From: Mimachlamys varia
Lineage: Eukaryota > Mollusca > Bivalvia > Pectinida > Pectinidae
Assembly (NCBI GenBank): GCA_947623455.1
Contig: OX392529.1
Coordinates: 7,440,001 to 7,504,000 of the forward strand
Direction of reading: 5' to 3'
DNA length: 64,000 nt
Positions 1 through 10,600 of this stretch are shown here, in pieces. Each line of letters opens with the position of its first letter. Position 1 is the first letter of the stretch. The notes under the pieces are model-generated. The model worked only from the letters and a program-made list of their open reading frames with translations, was not told the DNA's origin and searched no databases. The translations under genes and the position numbers were made by a program.

Positions 1-1112
1 AGGTAGGGGATGGTGGTTTATGTTGATGGAGTTAATTTGGTAGGGGATGGTGGTTTGTGTTGATGGAGTAAACTTGGTAGGGGATGGTAGTTTGTGTTGA
101 TGGAGTAAACTTGGTAGGGGATGGTAGTTTGTGTTGATGGAGTAAACTTGGTAGGGGATGGTAGTTTGTGTTGATGGAGTAAACTTGGTAGGGGATGGTG
201 GTTTGTGTTGATGGAGATAACTTGGTAGGGGATGGTAGTTTGTGTTGATGGAGATAACTTGGTAGGGGATGGTAGTTTGTGTTGATGGAGTTAACTTGGT
301 AGGGGATGGTAGTTTGTGTTGATGGAGATAACTTGGTAGGGGATGGTAGTTTGTGTTGATGGAGATAACTTGGTAGGGGATGGTGGTTTGTGTTGATGGA
401 GTTAACTTGGTAGGGGATGGTAGTTTGTGTTGATGGAGATAACTTGGTAGGGGATGGTAGTTTGTGTTGATGGAGTTAACTTGGTAGGGGATGGTGGTTT
501 GTGTTGATGGAGTAAACTTGGTAGGGGATGGTAGTTTGTGTTGATGGAGATAACTTGGTAGGGGATGGTAGTTTGTGTGATGGAGTTAACTTGGTAGGGG
601 AAGGTAGTTTGTGTTGATGGAGTTGACTCAGGGTAGGGGATGATAGTTTGTGTTGATGGAGTTAACTTGGTAGGGGATGGTAGTTTGTGTTGATTGAGTT
701 GACTCAGGGTAGGGGATGGTATATTTGTAGTTTGTGTTGATGGAGTTAATTTGGTAAGGGATGGTAGTTTGTGTTGATTGAGTTGACTCAGGGTAGGGGA
801 TGGTACATTTGTAGTTTGTGTTGATGGAGTTAATTTGGTAGGGGATGGTAGTTTGTGTTGATGGAGTAAACTTGGTAGGGGATGGTAGTTTGTGTTGATT
901 GAGTTGACTCAGGGTAGGGGATGGTAGTTTTTGTTGATGGAGATAACTTGGTAGCGGATGGTGGTTTATGTTGATGGTGTTAACTTGGTAGGGGATGGTA
1001 GTTTGTGTTGATGGAGATAACTTGGTAGGGGATGGTGGTTTATGTTGATGGAGTTAACTTGGTAGGGGATGGTAGTTTGTGTTGATGGAGTTAACAGGGT
1101 AGATGACGGTAG
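1..1112. repeat. 37-bp G-rich minisatellite
   Basis: About 30 head-to-tail copies of a 37-bp unit (core GGTAGGGGATGGTAGTTTG, then a GTTGATGGAG word). Units differ mainly at taaac/ataac/ttaac and at ggtggt/ggtagt. Between about 600 and 910 some units are longer, with inserted gactcaggg or atttgtagt words. The array starts before base 1, so its full length is unknown. Copies degrade at 1100-1130. No open frame runs through it. Confidence 0.95.
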
Positions 1113-2330
1113 TTTGAGTTTCTGGTGTCAACTCTTTACGGGTAGCTGCCATTTTTCTTCTGGTTATGAACTCATATCAAGGCGACTGTCAAGTATGTTA
1201 CGTGACTGATAAACGAGGAGATGGAATGTTAATTGTTAGACAATCACCTGCTCACAGCTGAGAGAAGAATTGTCTATCTAGCTTTACATTATGTATAGTA
1301 TTCCGTTATAATGATTGGTCGAACAGATAAGTGGATACACATTACATGTTAAATATATATTACCAACCTCATTAAGCACACATTCACTTCACTCAGTTGT
1401 AGTTTACATTTAACGTATGGGTGGTGTATGGTAGTTCATTGAAATCATGTGTTAACCAGATATTATCCCTAATCTTAAAACCTACGATCAGTTTCCTACA
1501 GTAAAGCCATAAATAATTATCGTAAGGAGCGTCAAGAGTTCACGTATTTAATTTACGTACAATATCATTTTTTAATGAGGTTAACAACCCAGTACATATT
1601 AAGTCAATGTTTTTAGTGGTAAAACTGTTAATTAGTTTTTTTTAATTTAATTATATGTACAGATGTTAGATAATGATTTCATTGCCAATATACAAAATGT
1701 AGATAAATATATGAATACTATTGATATTACGAATTAAGTTTTCAATTGTTTTAATTTATAAATAAAATGATGAAGATACAAAGTAAAACGCTTCATTTAT
1801 AATTTGGTTTATGGTGTATTTAGTCGTGTAGATTGGTTTATGTTTAAAACGGTTGAGGTTAATATTACTGACACACTTACCAAGCATTGCATGGGAGCAT
1901 ATGGATCATAAGGCATAAGGCGTTAGTTTGATATATTTATAGTCGCCATTAACTTTAAGCCTGTAAACGGTAGGATGTACTCCTAGTCTATATTTCATTA
2001 CATCATATTATACATATATTTCAAGCCGTTATTGTGTCAGCTAGTAACAAATAAAAGATGTAGATTTAATAGTTTAACCTTATAATTTCTATGCTAGAAA
2101 ATATTTCAGGTTTTTTATTTTTAAATTCGACTTTTTCTGTATTCTTTCCAAAGATAAACTGATTTCAAAGATTTGCATGAACAGTTTCAAATGTTCCTAG
2201 TCATAGACTTTTGCCATATTTCTTAGTGATGCTTTGAAAATCAACGTAGGAATTACACAGTCATGTTTTGTATTGTGTATGCCTCGACGTGTTGTGATGA
2301 AGTTATATTTGATTTGTACAATACTTGCAG
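1113..2330. other. Gene-poor AT-rich stretch
   Basis: AT-rich sequence with no long frame, no array and no transposon I recognise. It may hold introns or upstream exons of the + strand gene that ends at 2714, but I could not identify an exon with good splice signals. Confidence 0.4.
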
Positions 2331-2714
2331 GGTGATCAGAAGGTTAGATGAACATAACAATTTCTTCCCAGCGTTCAGAGAAATAATGAACAAACTGATG
2401 GACATTTTAGGTAAGTCGATGGCGCCTACAAACACAACTCACCGCTTACGTTAGTTTTTAAAATATTCTCGAATAGAAACCAATATATGACTGTTCACAA
2501 GTTTGAAATGCGGTTTTGATAATAAAAACAAAATGTATTAAATAATCAACTTGTGAATGTTTAAAATTGTTGTGATTTTTGTTAATTCAACAAACAACTG
2601 CGATTTAAACATCGTATCTATTTGTGAAATTAGTTTTTATTATGATTTTCAGACCTTCAGAGAATCGACCAGGTCATCCCCGCTGTGCGAGCCCTCAAGC
2701 TGTTGGCAAGCTGA
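2331..2714 (+). CDS. 3' end of an unrecognised gene (two exons)
   Basis: Two exons join cleanly. Exon 2331-2410 follows acceptor atacttgcag and ends at a strong donor (ttttag/gtaagt). Exon 2653-2714 follows tgattttcag and ends in TGA. Phase agrees: exon one ends after one base of a codon and exon two supplies two. The joined tail is about 46 residues, helical and amphipathic, with motifs FREIMNKLMDIL and VIPAVRALKLL before the stop. I do not recognise the family. Upstream exons must lie before 2331 and were not found; the 80-nt exon starts with the third base of a split codon. The case rests on the paired splice signals, phase match and protein-like composition. Confidence 0.5.
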
Positions 2715-3296
2715 TTGGGAGGATATGTCATTGACTTTATCCGTCCAACAGAACAAGTTTAACGCTTGAGTGTAAAAGACCTAGATTGTTTCAGGACATA
2801 CTTGTTATAGACTACTAGTGCACAACTCCCAATGGAGTTTAAGGCAGCTTTCATGATTATATGGTACAGAATGTATGGGCGTACAGGTGTGTGATAGAAA
2901 CACAGTGACATTTGCTTTGTTGATAGTAATACCACAACATTATAGTTAGGGTAGTCCAAACTGTTGAGAAAGCAGTGATGTTAAACAAAAACGTTGAAAA
3001 ATGGTTTTAAGTCAAAATATCCACACTGATTTTAGCCTTGTTGTAATACTTCCACACAGAACATTTGTTTTAATGACTGGCCCGGTCATACTAAAGTTGA
3101 TTTCTGAAAATATGTAGCATTTCAATGGATAATTAATGTTGTATTTTAAAAACATTTTATTCTATGCAAAATGATAGTATATGCGATGGTAGAAGGAAAC
3201 TAGGACCTTTGTTTATTATAATTCAACAATCCAACAGTTTCTTTGTACGCTTACTGCCGTAGCTAATATTCTGTAATGTTTTCCTTTAACTCTTAG

Positions 3297-3553
3297 GTAG
3301 TCGTCTCATTTCTTCAAATGGGGAAATGATACGCAATGATATAGCATGGTTAGGTATTGATGGAGCTCTGCAATTATATTCAAATACTACTACTATTTGT
3401 AGACATGAGATATCTATAGATGAGATAGATAGAACATTAACTATTGTATTTAAAGGGCAAGGAATCTGCAAATTACAATCTAATGTGAAAACCGCAAGGT
3501 TTAGGAAACACCTCCCCGGAACATCTGGTTTTCTCCTGACTCAATTTGTGTGA
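3297..3553 (+). CDS. Possible isolated terminal exon, unknown
   Basis: An acceptor-like tract (ttaactcttag) at 3286-3296 is followed by about 85 open codons ending in TGA at 3551-3553. The peptide is mixed in composition (contains AWLGIDGALQLY and LPGTSGFLLTQF) and is not a simple repeat. I recognise no domain and cannot place a partner exon. It could be a chance frame in AT-rich DNA or a transposon remnant. Confidence 0.22.
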
Positions 3554-5100
3554 TGGTTTGTAATGTTTTCTGTGGGAGCATCCTTTGATGTAGGTTTTGT
3601 CGAGGTTTAGTTTCGATTTTGCCCTTGTCCGTGTATATTCTTTACTCATTTCCCTTCTTTTTATCAAGCCTTTACAAATCTGAAACTGAACGGGTGTCAA
3701 GAGGAAATACCGAAAATATTGTAAAGGGAAATTGCATCCATTACAGGTGTTAGTTTTGTTTTGTCTTACAAATGTGAGCTAGGTTACAGTCTTGAAGAAG
3801 AGTCCTGATTTTTTAACTGATATAATCACTGGTAATGGTTACTTAATAAGGATAGGTAGAGTACTAGTCTGACTTTATTGATACCATTCACTCTTGACGA
3901 GATTTATTATTTGAATACGCTGTGACTGGTCCTTTTGATATGTAAACAGAGTAGTAGCTGAACGATTGTTGGTGAGAACTCTCCTTAACCTCTTTTGGTA
4001 ATTGCTTTATGTGTCGGCTGTTATTTATAGTTATAAATTGCATTGTAATAAATTGAATAATTAACATATTGAATCAGAAATAATACTAAAAGGAAGAATA
4101 TCGCTGGACACATTCCTGCATTTCATGAATATGTTTTTTCCAACAATGATGTTTTCTACTCTATGGATAAATCAACTGTATCATATTTTAAAGCGAAACC
4201 CCCAGCAAACAATGGTTTTACGATTTTAAACATTTTTTATTGTTATATGATAGTGAAAATGATTGAACTATATATGCGTAAAGAATATTAAATAGGCATA
4301 TCAATCAAAAGCAGAGGTTAAGGTTGACATCTTCTTCATTTCCATTTGTAGGTTATAATTATATTTTAAAGGTAATATTTCAATTATGTATTCGTTTCAA
4401 GCTATGTTTCTTCTCGCTAGATATATATTGTTTTGTGTAAATACTTTTATATTTATATTGTGTTATGTCTTTACCAAATAAATAACAGTACAAGTGATAA
4501 AACAAGATTTGTTCGTGTTATTTTTTTCTGTATTAATGAGTCTTTGTACACTGCCGAAACACAGGTTGAGATTGTCACACTTAATTCTTCGACATTGACA
4601 AACGACCATAAAAATCAAAACAAATTTCAAACATGACACCTATTGTCATCGTAAGGAATATACGAATTCCCCTTTAATGAAAATACACCATGTATAAATG
4701 ATACAATAATAGGCGTCGGATTTTTTTAGGTCGAAGGAGATAGGCATTTATGTATCATCAAACCAATTATTAATTATATGTGTTCGTTTTTTGTTCATCG
4801 GTTACGAGTAACCAGGAGCTTACGCTGTTCCCCTGGCGCTGGTGTCACCCCCTGTTTTAATAAGCATTCATATAGTACTGTATTTAAAATTCATATCTTA
4901 AATCTCTAATGACCATTTTCTTCGGTGAGCTTCACAATCATCGGTTGTACTTGTTATTTATATTTTTCAGAGAGCAATATGTAAGGCATACAAATTGTAC
5001 CTTCTGTCCCCATTGCATGATCGTACAAGGCAACTAAACATGGAATCTTTTCTTTTCCATTCTTTCTAAATAACTTTCTTCTTCCTAATGTCTCCATTGA
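3554..5100. other. No recognisable feature
   Basis: AT-rich DNA with short frames only. I see no array, terminal inverted repeat or conserved coding motif. Confidence 0.4.
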
Positions 5101-5114
5101 CACAACATCACTTT

Positions 5115-5285
5115 TGGTCGTTAGTTGAGCGTTCGCTCCTGTGAGGAAGGCTATGGGTTCTGTCCCGAGGCGGGGACATACCAGAGTCTCTAACAATGGT
5201 AGTCATTGCTTCATGCTTGACTATCAGCATTATGGGAGTTGAACGCCTGGTTCGCCCGTTGTCAGTATAATGTGCTGTTAATAGG
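5115..5285 (+). mobile_element. tRNA-derived SINE copy
   Basis: The head resembles a tRNA: an A-box-like word (TTAGTTGAGCGTTCGCTC) and a B-box-like word (GGGTTCTGTCCC) sit about 30 bases apart. The body ends in GCCCGTTGTCAGTATAATGT, a tail I know from bivalve SINEs. Pol III would read it from the + strand. The boxes have drifted, so the copy is probably inactive. Its end is uncertain because no clear target duplication is visible. Confidence 0.6.
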
Positions 5286-6091
5286 ACGTAAAAACAAATA
5301 ACCCACCAACAAACAAATTACTAGGTCTAATTTATTTATCTTCGAAACAAACAAATCGTTTTGTTTAATGAAAGTTTGATAAATAACCACCGATCTTATA
5401 GTACATTTAATAGCATTCTAAGAACTCTAGGGAACTAAAGGGACAAGTGGAATTGCATTGGTATTGTATATAGCTCAAGATGACACAAGCCCAATCAGTG
5501 ATACAGTTTATGGACCTACGTATAAATGATCGAATATTGAACTGAATTTAAAGTTAATAAATAAATGTCTAGCGTCTGCCTGTCACAAATGATAGGAAAA
5601 CATACTGCTCACGACCACGATAAGTAAACGAGCTAAAGTAATAACTTTAGTTTCTAGCTGAAGGGTGAAGATGTATTGATATCAAAACTAATAGATAAAA
5701 AATCATGATTAAGGTAGCGGTGGTGACTTAATTAAGTAAGACTCGTGGTAATCGGACTAACACTTTACCTGTGTAGCCGTGGTGACTTAATTAAGTAAGA
5801 CTCGTGGTAATCGGACTAACACTTTACCTGTGTAGCCGTGTGAGCTAAAGCCAGTTTATATCTGTTTAGACGGCTTTAGATCTCTGACGAGCCGGTGTTT
5901 AAATGCTACCTTTTAAATGGAAGAAACTTTAACTAAGCAAATGATCGAAGCACTGAACTGTATTCCTACATTAGTACCTTTAGTATCGTCTAGTCATTTG
6001 AAAAAAAAATGTTTATGAAAGCTTTTTTATTTCCTAAAATACCTACGACAGTAATATAGTTCTACGTTAGTATTAGTAACATCACAGCTCT
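5286..6091. other. Spacer with one short tandem duplication
   Basis: No gene is seen. Apart from the 59-bp duplication at 5720-5837 the sequence is unique AT-rich DNA. Confidence 0.4.
5720..5837. repeat. 59-bp unit, two identical copies
   Basis: Copies at 5720-5778 and 5779-5837 are head to tail and identical as read. Each contains GACTTAATTAAGTAAGACTC. A partial third match (gtg) follows. Identity implies a recent duplication or conversion. Confidence 0.9.
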
Positions 6092-6330
6092 GGGCCCAGT
6101 TGTTCAAAAGACGATTAGCTTAATCACTGCTTATTAACATTTTTCTTTTTTAAATAATTCAGTGAATGTACAAGATGAAATATTGTAATTTTGTATCTGG
6201 CTTACTTTGGTTGTATTTTTGTAAACTGTGAAGTCTCACATCAATGAGTAGTTGTATTTTAAAACTACAAGGAAAAGAAAATTTGTGTTAATCACTGATT
6301 AAGCTAATCATGGTTTGAACAACTGGGCCC
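6092..6330. mobile_element. MITE with ~40-bp terminal inverted repeats
   Basis: The left end GGGCCCAGTTGTTCAAA is repeated inverted at the right end (TTTGAACAACTGGGCCC). Pairing extends with mismatches through the gattagcttaatca words for about 40 bp. The 239-bp body has no coding capacity, which fits a non-autonomous DNA transposon. A target duplication is not clear. Transposase family unknown. Confidence 0.7.
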
Positions 6331-6344
6331 TGGTAATAACTTAG

Positions 6345-6640
6345 TTCTCACTTTGAGAACGTGGCATTTCCTTCAATGTGACCAATATTATTTACATGAC
6401 GGTTGTAGTCCATGAAGCAGAATACGCTTACCCTTCAGGAAACCCAGGTTATATTTTCTGGTACTCTAAGGGTCTTCATAGTAAAATTTCCTTTTTCCCT
6501 GTCATATTTGCCCATAGTTTAATCGTTTTGAGTTCGTATTATGGTTTAAATGACGCTTCGTTATTCTCTGAGTATTTTGTCGGAAAAAAGTTGTTAGAAT
6601 TATTCACTGAGCAAATCCACCAATTTGAAACTTAATTTAA
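6345..6640 (+). mobile_element. 3' tail of a reverse-transcriptase element
   Basis: Homologous to the tails at 33400-33690, 47985-48270 and (inverted) 60030-60300. Shared words include tctcactttgag, gatgaagcag (here catgaagcag) and attatggttt. The copy at 60 kb shows that this tail follows the reverse-transcriptase frame. This copy has the tail only and retains an 85-codon open frame, which I regard as incidental. Confidence 0.6.
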
Positions 6641-6869
6641 CAACCATTGTCAACGACAAAATGCCGGAAGTCTTGACCCTGCAGGGTTTTCAGTTAATGC
6701 AGTTAATTTTAGAGGTAATATAATTTACCTGAATTTAGGAAAGCTCAAATGTCAGTTGGCTAGATAAACACCGTAATGTGTTTATCATAATTGACTTATT
6801 AAACAGAATACTTTCTGTGACAAGACAAAGCTTATATGAGAAACAATGACAAAATACAAATTCTTAATT

Positions 6870-7659
6870 TTATACATTATTAAAAAAACCAAACTCCGGA
6901 CTTGGCAAGCGTAAATGGAAATTCAAATCACGAAGTGACTTTTGGGACGTTGTTTTTAAAAATCCGGTGTAGTTATAAAAAGTGTGGCATTCATTGTCAA
7001 TTTTAAGAACGTCATTGTAAGACATGTGTAGTCTCCATAAACTAGCGGTAAGTGAAGAATTAGCCCGGGTGGTACCATAGTATTTCCCATTAGTGCCAGC
7101 AGCCGTATGGTTGTGTAACCAGGTATCAAAATTGTCTGGAGCAGTTAATCCCAGAAAGTCGAACAAACTTGTTGATGCCACTTTAGGATGTTCGGCGATC
7201 TGTTCGTACAGATACGTTTTCAGACGTCCAGGGTATTTCTGTTTGAGTTTCATCGCTATTTGTATATCCCGATCGAACCGTTGACACACAGATCGTGCAA
7301 CGGTTGTTACATTGACATGCATCCGGGGCCCTAAAAACCCTCCACGTTTCCGAGAATGAATCATTCCTCGTGGATCACGAAGCAGGTGAACGACCTTCAG
7401 TCTTGGAATGATTTTCATTAGAATCTCTACAATATCCATTGATAGACGAATAGTTTTTAAATATCTTGTCGAATCAAAGCACTGATGTAAACAAGACTGA
7501 ATGTCTGTAGAAATGTGTTTACACTCTTTGTACCGCCTCACAGACACGCTAGCTCCACTCCACAGAAATGGTCCAACCACACGTTCTAGATCACAGCCGT
7601 AGTAACGAACAATGTCTTCTATATAAAACTGTGGCAATTCCGACATCAGCGTAGGCTGC
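6870..7659 (-). CDS. Gene 1 last exon: sulfotransferase catalytic half
   Basis: Acceptor ttttctacag precedes base 7659. The exon completes a split Arg codon (AG/G), runs 262 residues and stops with TAA at 6870-6872. It holds VVHLLRDPRGMIHSR (3'-phosphate binding), the helix VARSVCQRFDRDIQIAMKLK, the YEQIAEHP segment and the C-terminal LWRL..SYNDVLKIDNEC motif typical of the family. It is exactly as long (790 nt) as the last exon of gene 2 and clearly homologous throughout. Sequons such as NYTG and NSSL suggest glycosylation. Confidence 0.9.
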
Positions 7660-10600
7660 CTGTAGAAAAACGGGATAGCATTGTGAATCTAACAGAAATA
7701 TTTAAAAAAAAAAAAAAAATGCTATACGCATTTGCCTGATTTCTGCTTTAGAAAAATTACGTATCACACACATATGCGGCACCTTTTAAATTTAGTAATA
7801 GATACAGTATGCCGAAAAAAATAAACTGCGTCATACAGCTGTTTCGTCCTCCTAGGACTCTTCAGTGATGCTAGGGGCTAAAAGGTGGTATTCGAAATTT
7901 TCAAAGATTATTACAATAGTACCAGTATTCTTTCTGATAGGATGAAAGATAGAAATTCTACTAGAGTCATTTATAGCTAGCATGATGTGTTTTAACTAAG
8001 GTTGATAGTACCTTTGTTGTATATTAAACTAGTATACTTCTACAGGAACGAGTAGTGTAGTGTATGTTAATCATTTTTATACATTTCTACTTGGACGCGA
8101 TTTCTTTGCTTTATACAATGTATACCTTGTACATGTAACTACTTTCCTACTAGGATGAGAGGTCTGTGTTGTATATGTTTATCTCTATATATGAGATTTC
8201 TTTACTAAATATAACTTGTAACTACGTTCCTTCTAGGATAAGAGGTCTGAGTTGTATATGTTTATCTCTATATACGAGATTTCTTTGCTATATATAACTG
8301 GTAACTACTTTCCCACTATGGTGAGAGGTCTGTGTTGTATATGTTTATCTCTATATATGAGATTTCTTTGCTATATATAACTTGTAACTACGTTCCTACT
8401 AGGATGAGAGGTCTGTGTTGTATATGTTTATCTCTATATATGAGATTTCTTTACTATATATAACTTGTAACTACTTTCCCGCTATGGTGAGAGGTATGTG
8501 TTTATGTTTATCATTACTATATATTTCTACACGAGATTTCTTTGCTATATATAACTTGTAACTACGTTCCTACTAGGTTGAGGGGTCTGTGTTGTATATG
8601 TTTATCTCTATATATGAGATTTCTTTTATATATATAACTTGTAACTACTTTCCCACTATGGTGAGAGGTATGTGTTGTTTATGTTTATCATTACAATATG
8701 CCGAAAAAAAAAATTAAACTGCATCATACAGCTGTTTCGTCCTTCTTGGAGTCGTCAGTGATGCTAGGGGCTAAAAAATTGGAATCCAAAATTTCTAAAC
8801 TAATGAAGAAGCAGAAGGGCCAGGTGCGTAAAACTACTTTAATTTATGAATTCAGAAGTAACTTGAACTATTTCTGTTTCATTTTAAATCGTGTACTACG
8901 AAAATGTGTATATTATGTACCGTGCAACTACTCAAATGAGATACAATGTGGCTATGTAAAACGTGTAACTACTTTCCTACTGGGATGAGAGGTCTGTGTT
9001 GTATATGTTAATCATCATTTCAGTATTTTAGAGATCAGAATTTAATATTTTTAATATTATTGATCAATGCTACAGTCGTTAGGGGACGAGATGTTTGTGT
9101 TATGTATATTTTAGTTGCTACTCCATTCTTACCGGTACGAGACGTCAATATTGCATTCAAAAACCGTTACCATCATTCTACAGAGACTGCATATGGTAAT
9201 TATGTAAATTTATACGGAGACGAAATGTCTGATGAATATGATAAACACTATTACAATCACATGTGTTGTATATACAACTGTGTTTTTGTTTTGGCCATAT
9301 AGGGACGAGTTGTTGCAATGTTGTATGTGTTGAGCACTACTAAGGATATTGCGCTATCCACAAGAAGTCAAGATCCTCAATCATGTGTGAGTACTGATCG
9401 TTGCAATATGTAACGTATTGGACGAGATGACTAATGGCGTGGTTTGGAATTCTTGGTTCGACATTGCCTGTTTGCAAACGCATAATGCGTTTTGAAAAGT
9501 AAAGTGACAGTAAGCCAGAATGAGACATATAAATGATCTCTCTGCTGTTGTTTACCTGCATGTTAAGTTGTTCATTGAGCAGATTCCATTCATTGATATA
9601 AATCCGTCATCCTTTGACAAGTACCGCCTTAATGGTTCATACGCGTAGAACACCCCGGGGACCTGTTGTATGATATCGGCAGTCAAGGTGGACCCACTAC
9701 GGAGGTAGGTAAGGAGGAGCACCACATCTGCAGTAGAATGAATACAACATTTGCGTTATATAGGGACAGGCATATTTTAGACAGACACAGTAACGCAATA
9801 CTTCGATTATCTATTGTTGTTTGTCAACTGTTTTCGATTGTTGAGTGTTTGTCAATCCAGCACGGGGCCAGATAGTAAAGATTAGCACAGGATTCAAATT
9901 CAAGTTCAAGTTGTATATTACTGGGTAAAGACAACATTAAGTTATTACCTTAATAAAATTATCATTATCGAACGAAAAACGAGGTACATTAAGTTATCAA
10001 ATAATTTGCTATTCATACACAATATATTAATGCTATCTAAATGAATACGTAGTTGGTCTATTTTCACGAATTCAACCCCCAAATAGTTCACAAATGCTTT
10101 GCTATTGTAGTAGTACTTTGTAACTTGTGATATTTACTGTTGGTATTTGCCGGTGGAGAGTTTGTTCCTGATGGTCTGGTTTGCATGACGTCACCTGCGT
10201 CCCTCATACCGACACGGTGGATGGCGTTACCATTGGTAACCTTGAGAGATTCCACTGTTCTGTTAATTTCCTGGACGCTGTCAATGCTGATATTGTCATC
10301 AGGGACGTAGGATTTCCTCTTTGAATATACAGCATATTGAGGTAGACCAGCATCAAACCGATGACCACTGCCAGCTGTATGGACGTCAGGATAAGGCACT
10401 TCAACGTTCATAACATTGGGCTGCCTGATCGCGGGAATGCTGTATGGTATATTGTTGATGACATTGCTCTGTAAAGTATTGACAATGCTGCCCGGTACTT
10501 TGCTGTTAAATATACCCTGTATACTGTTGGTAACCCGGCCTGGGACATTGCTGTTAAATATACCCTGTTTACTGTTGGTAACCCTGCCTGGGAGATTGTT

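Larger units (their letters stand above)
7660..9555 (-). other. Gene 1 intron 3
   Basis: A 1.9-kb phase-2 intron with donor tgcag/gtaaac (9555 down) and acceptor ctacag at 7660. It contains two copies of a dispersed repeat (7765-7925 and 8693-8965) and an 83-bp tandem array. Confidence 0.75.

Noticed and set aside
5118..5170. A tRNA gene
   Set aside because: A- and B-box-like words are present but arms do not pair into a cloverleaf and the SINE tail follows.
4954..5196. 80-codon minus frame vaguely like a piggyBac transposase end
   Set aside because: Its N-terminal third runs through the SINE head, and the remainder has no firm transposase motif.
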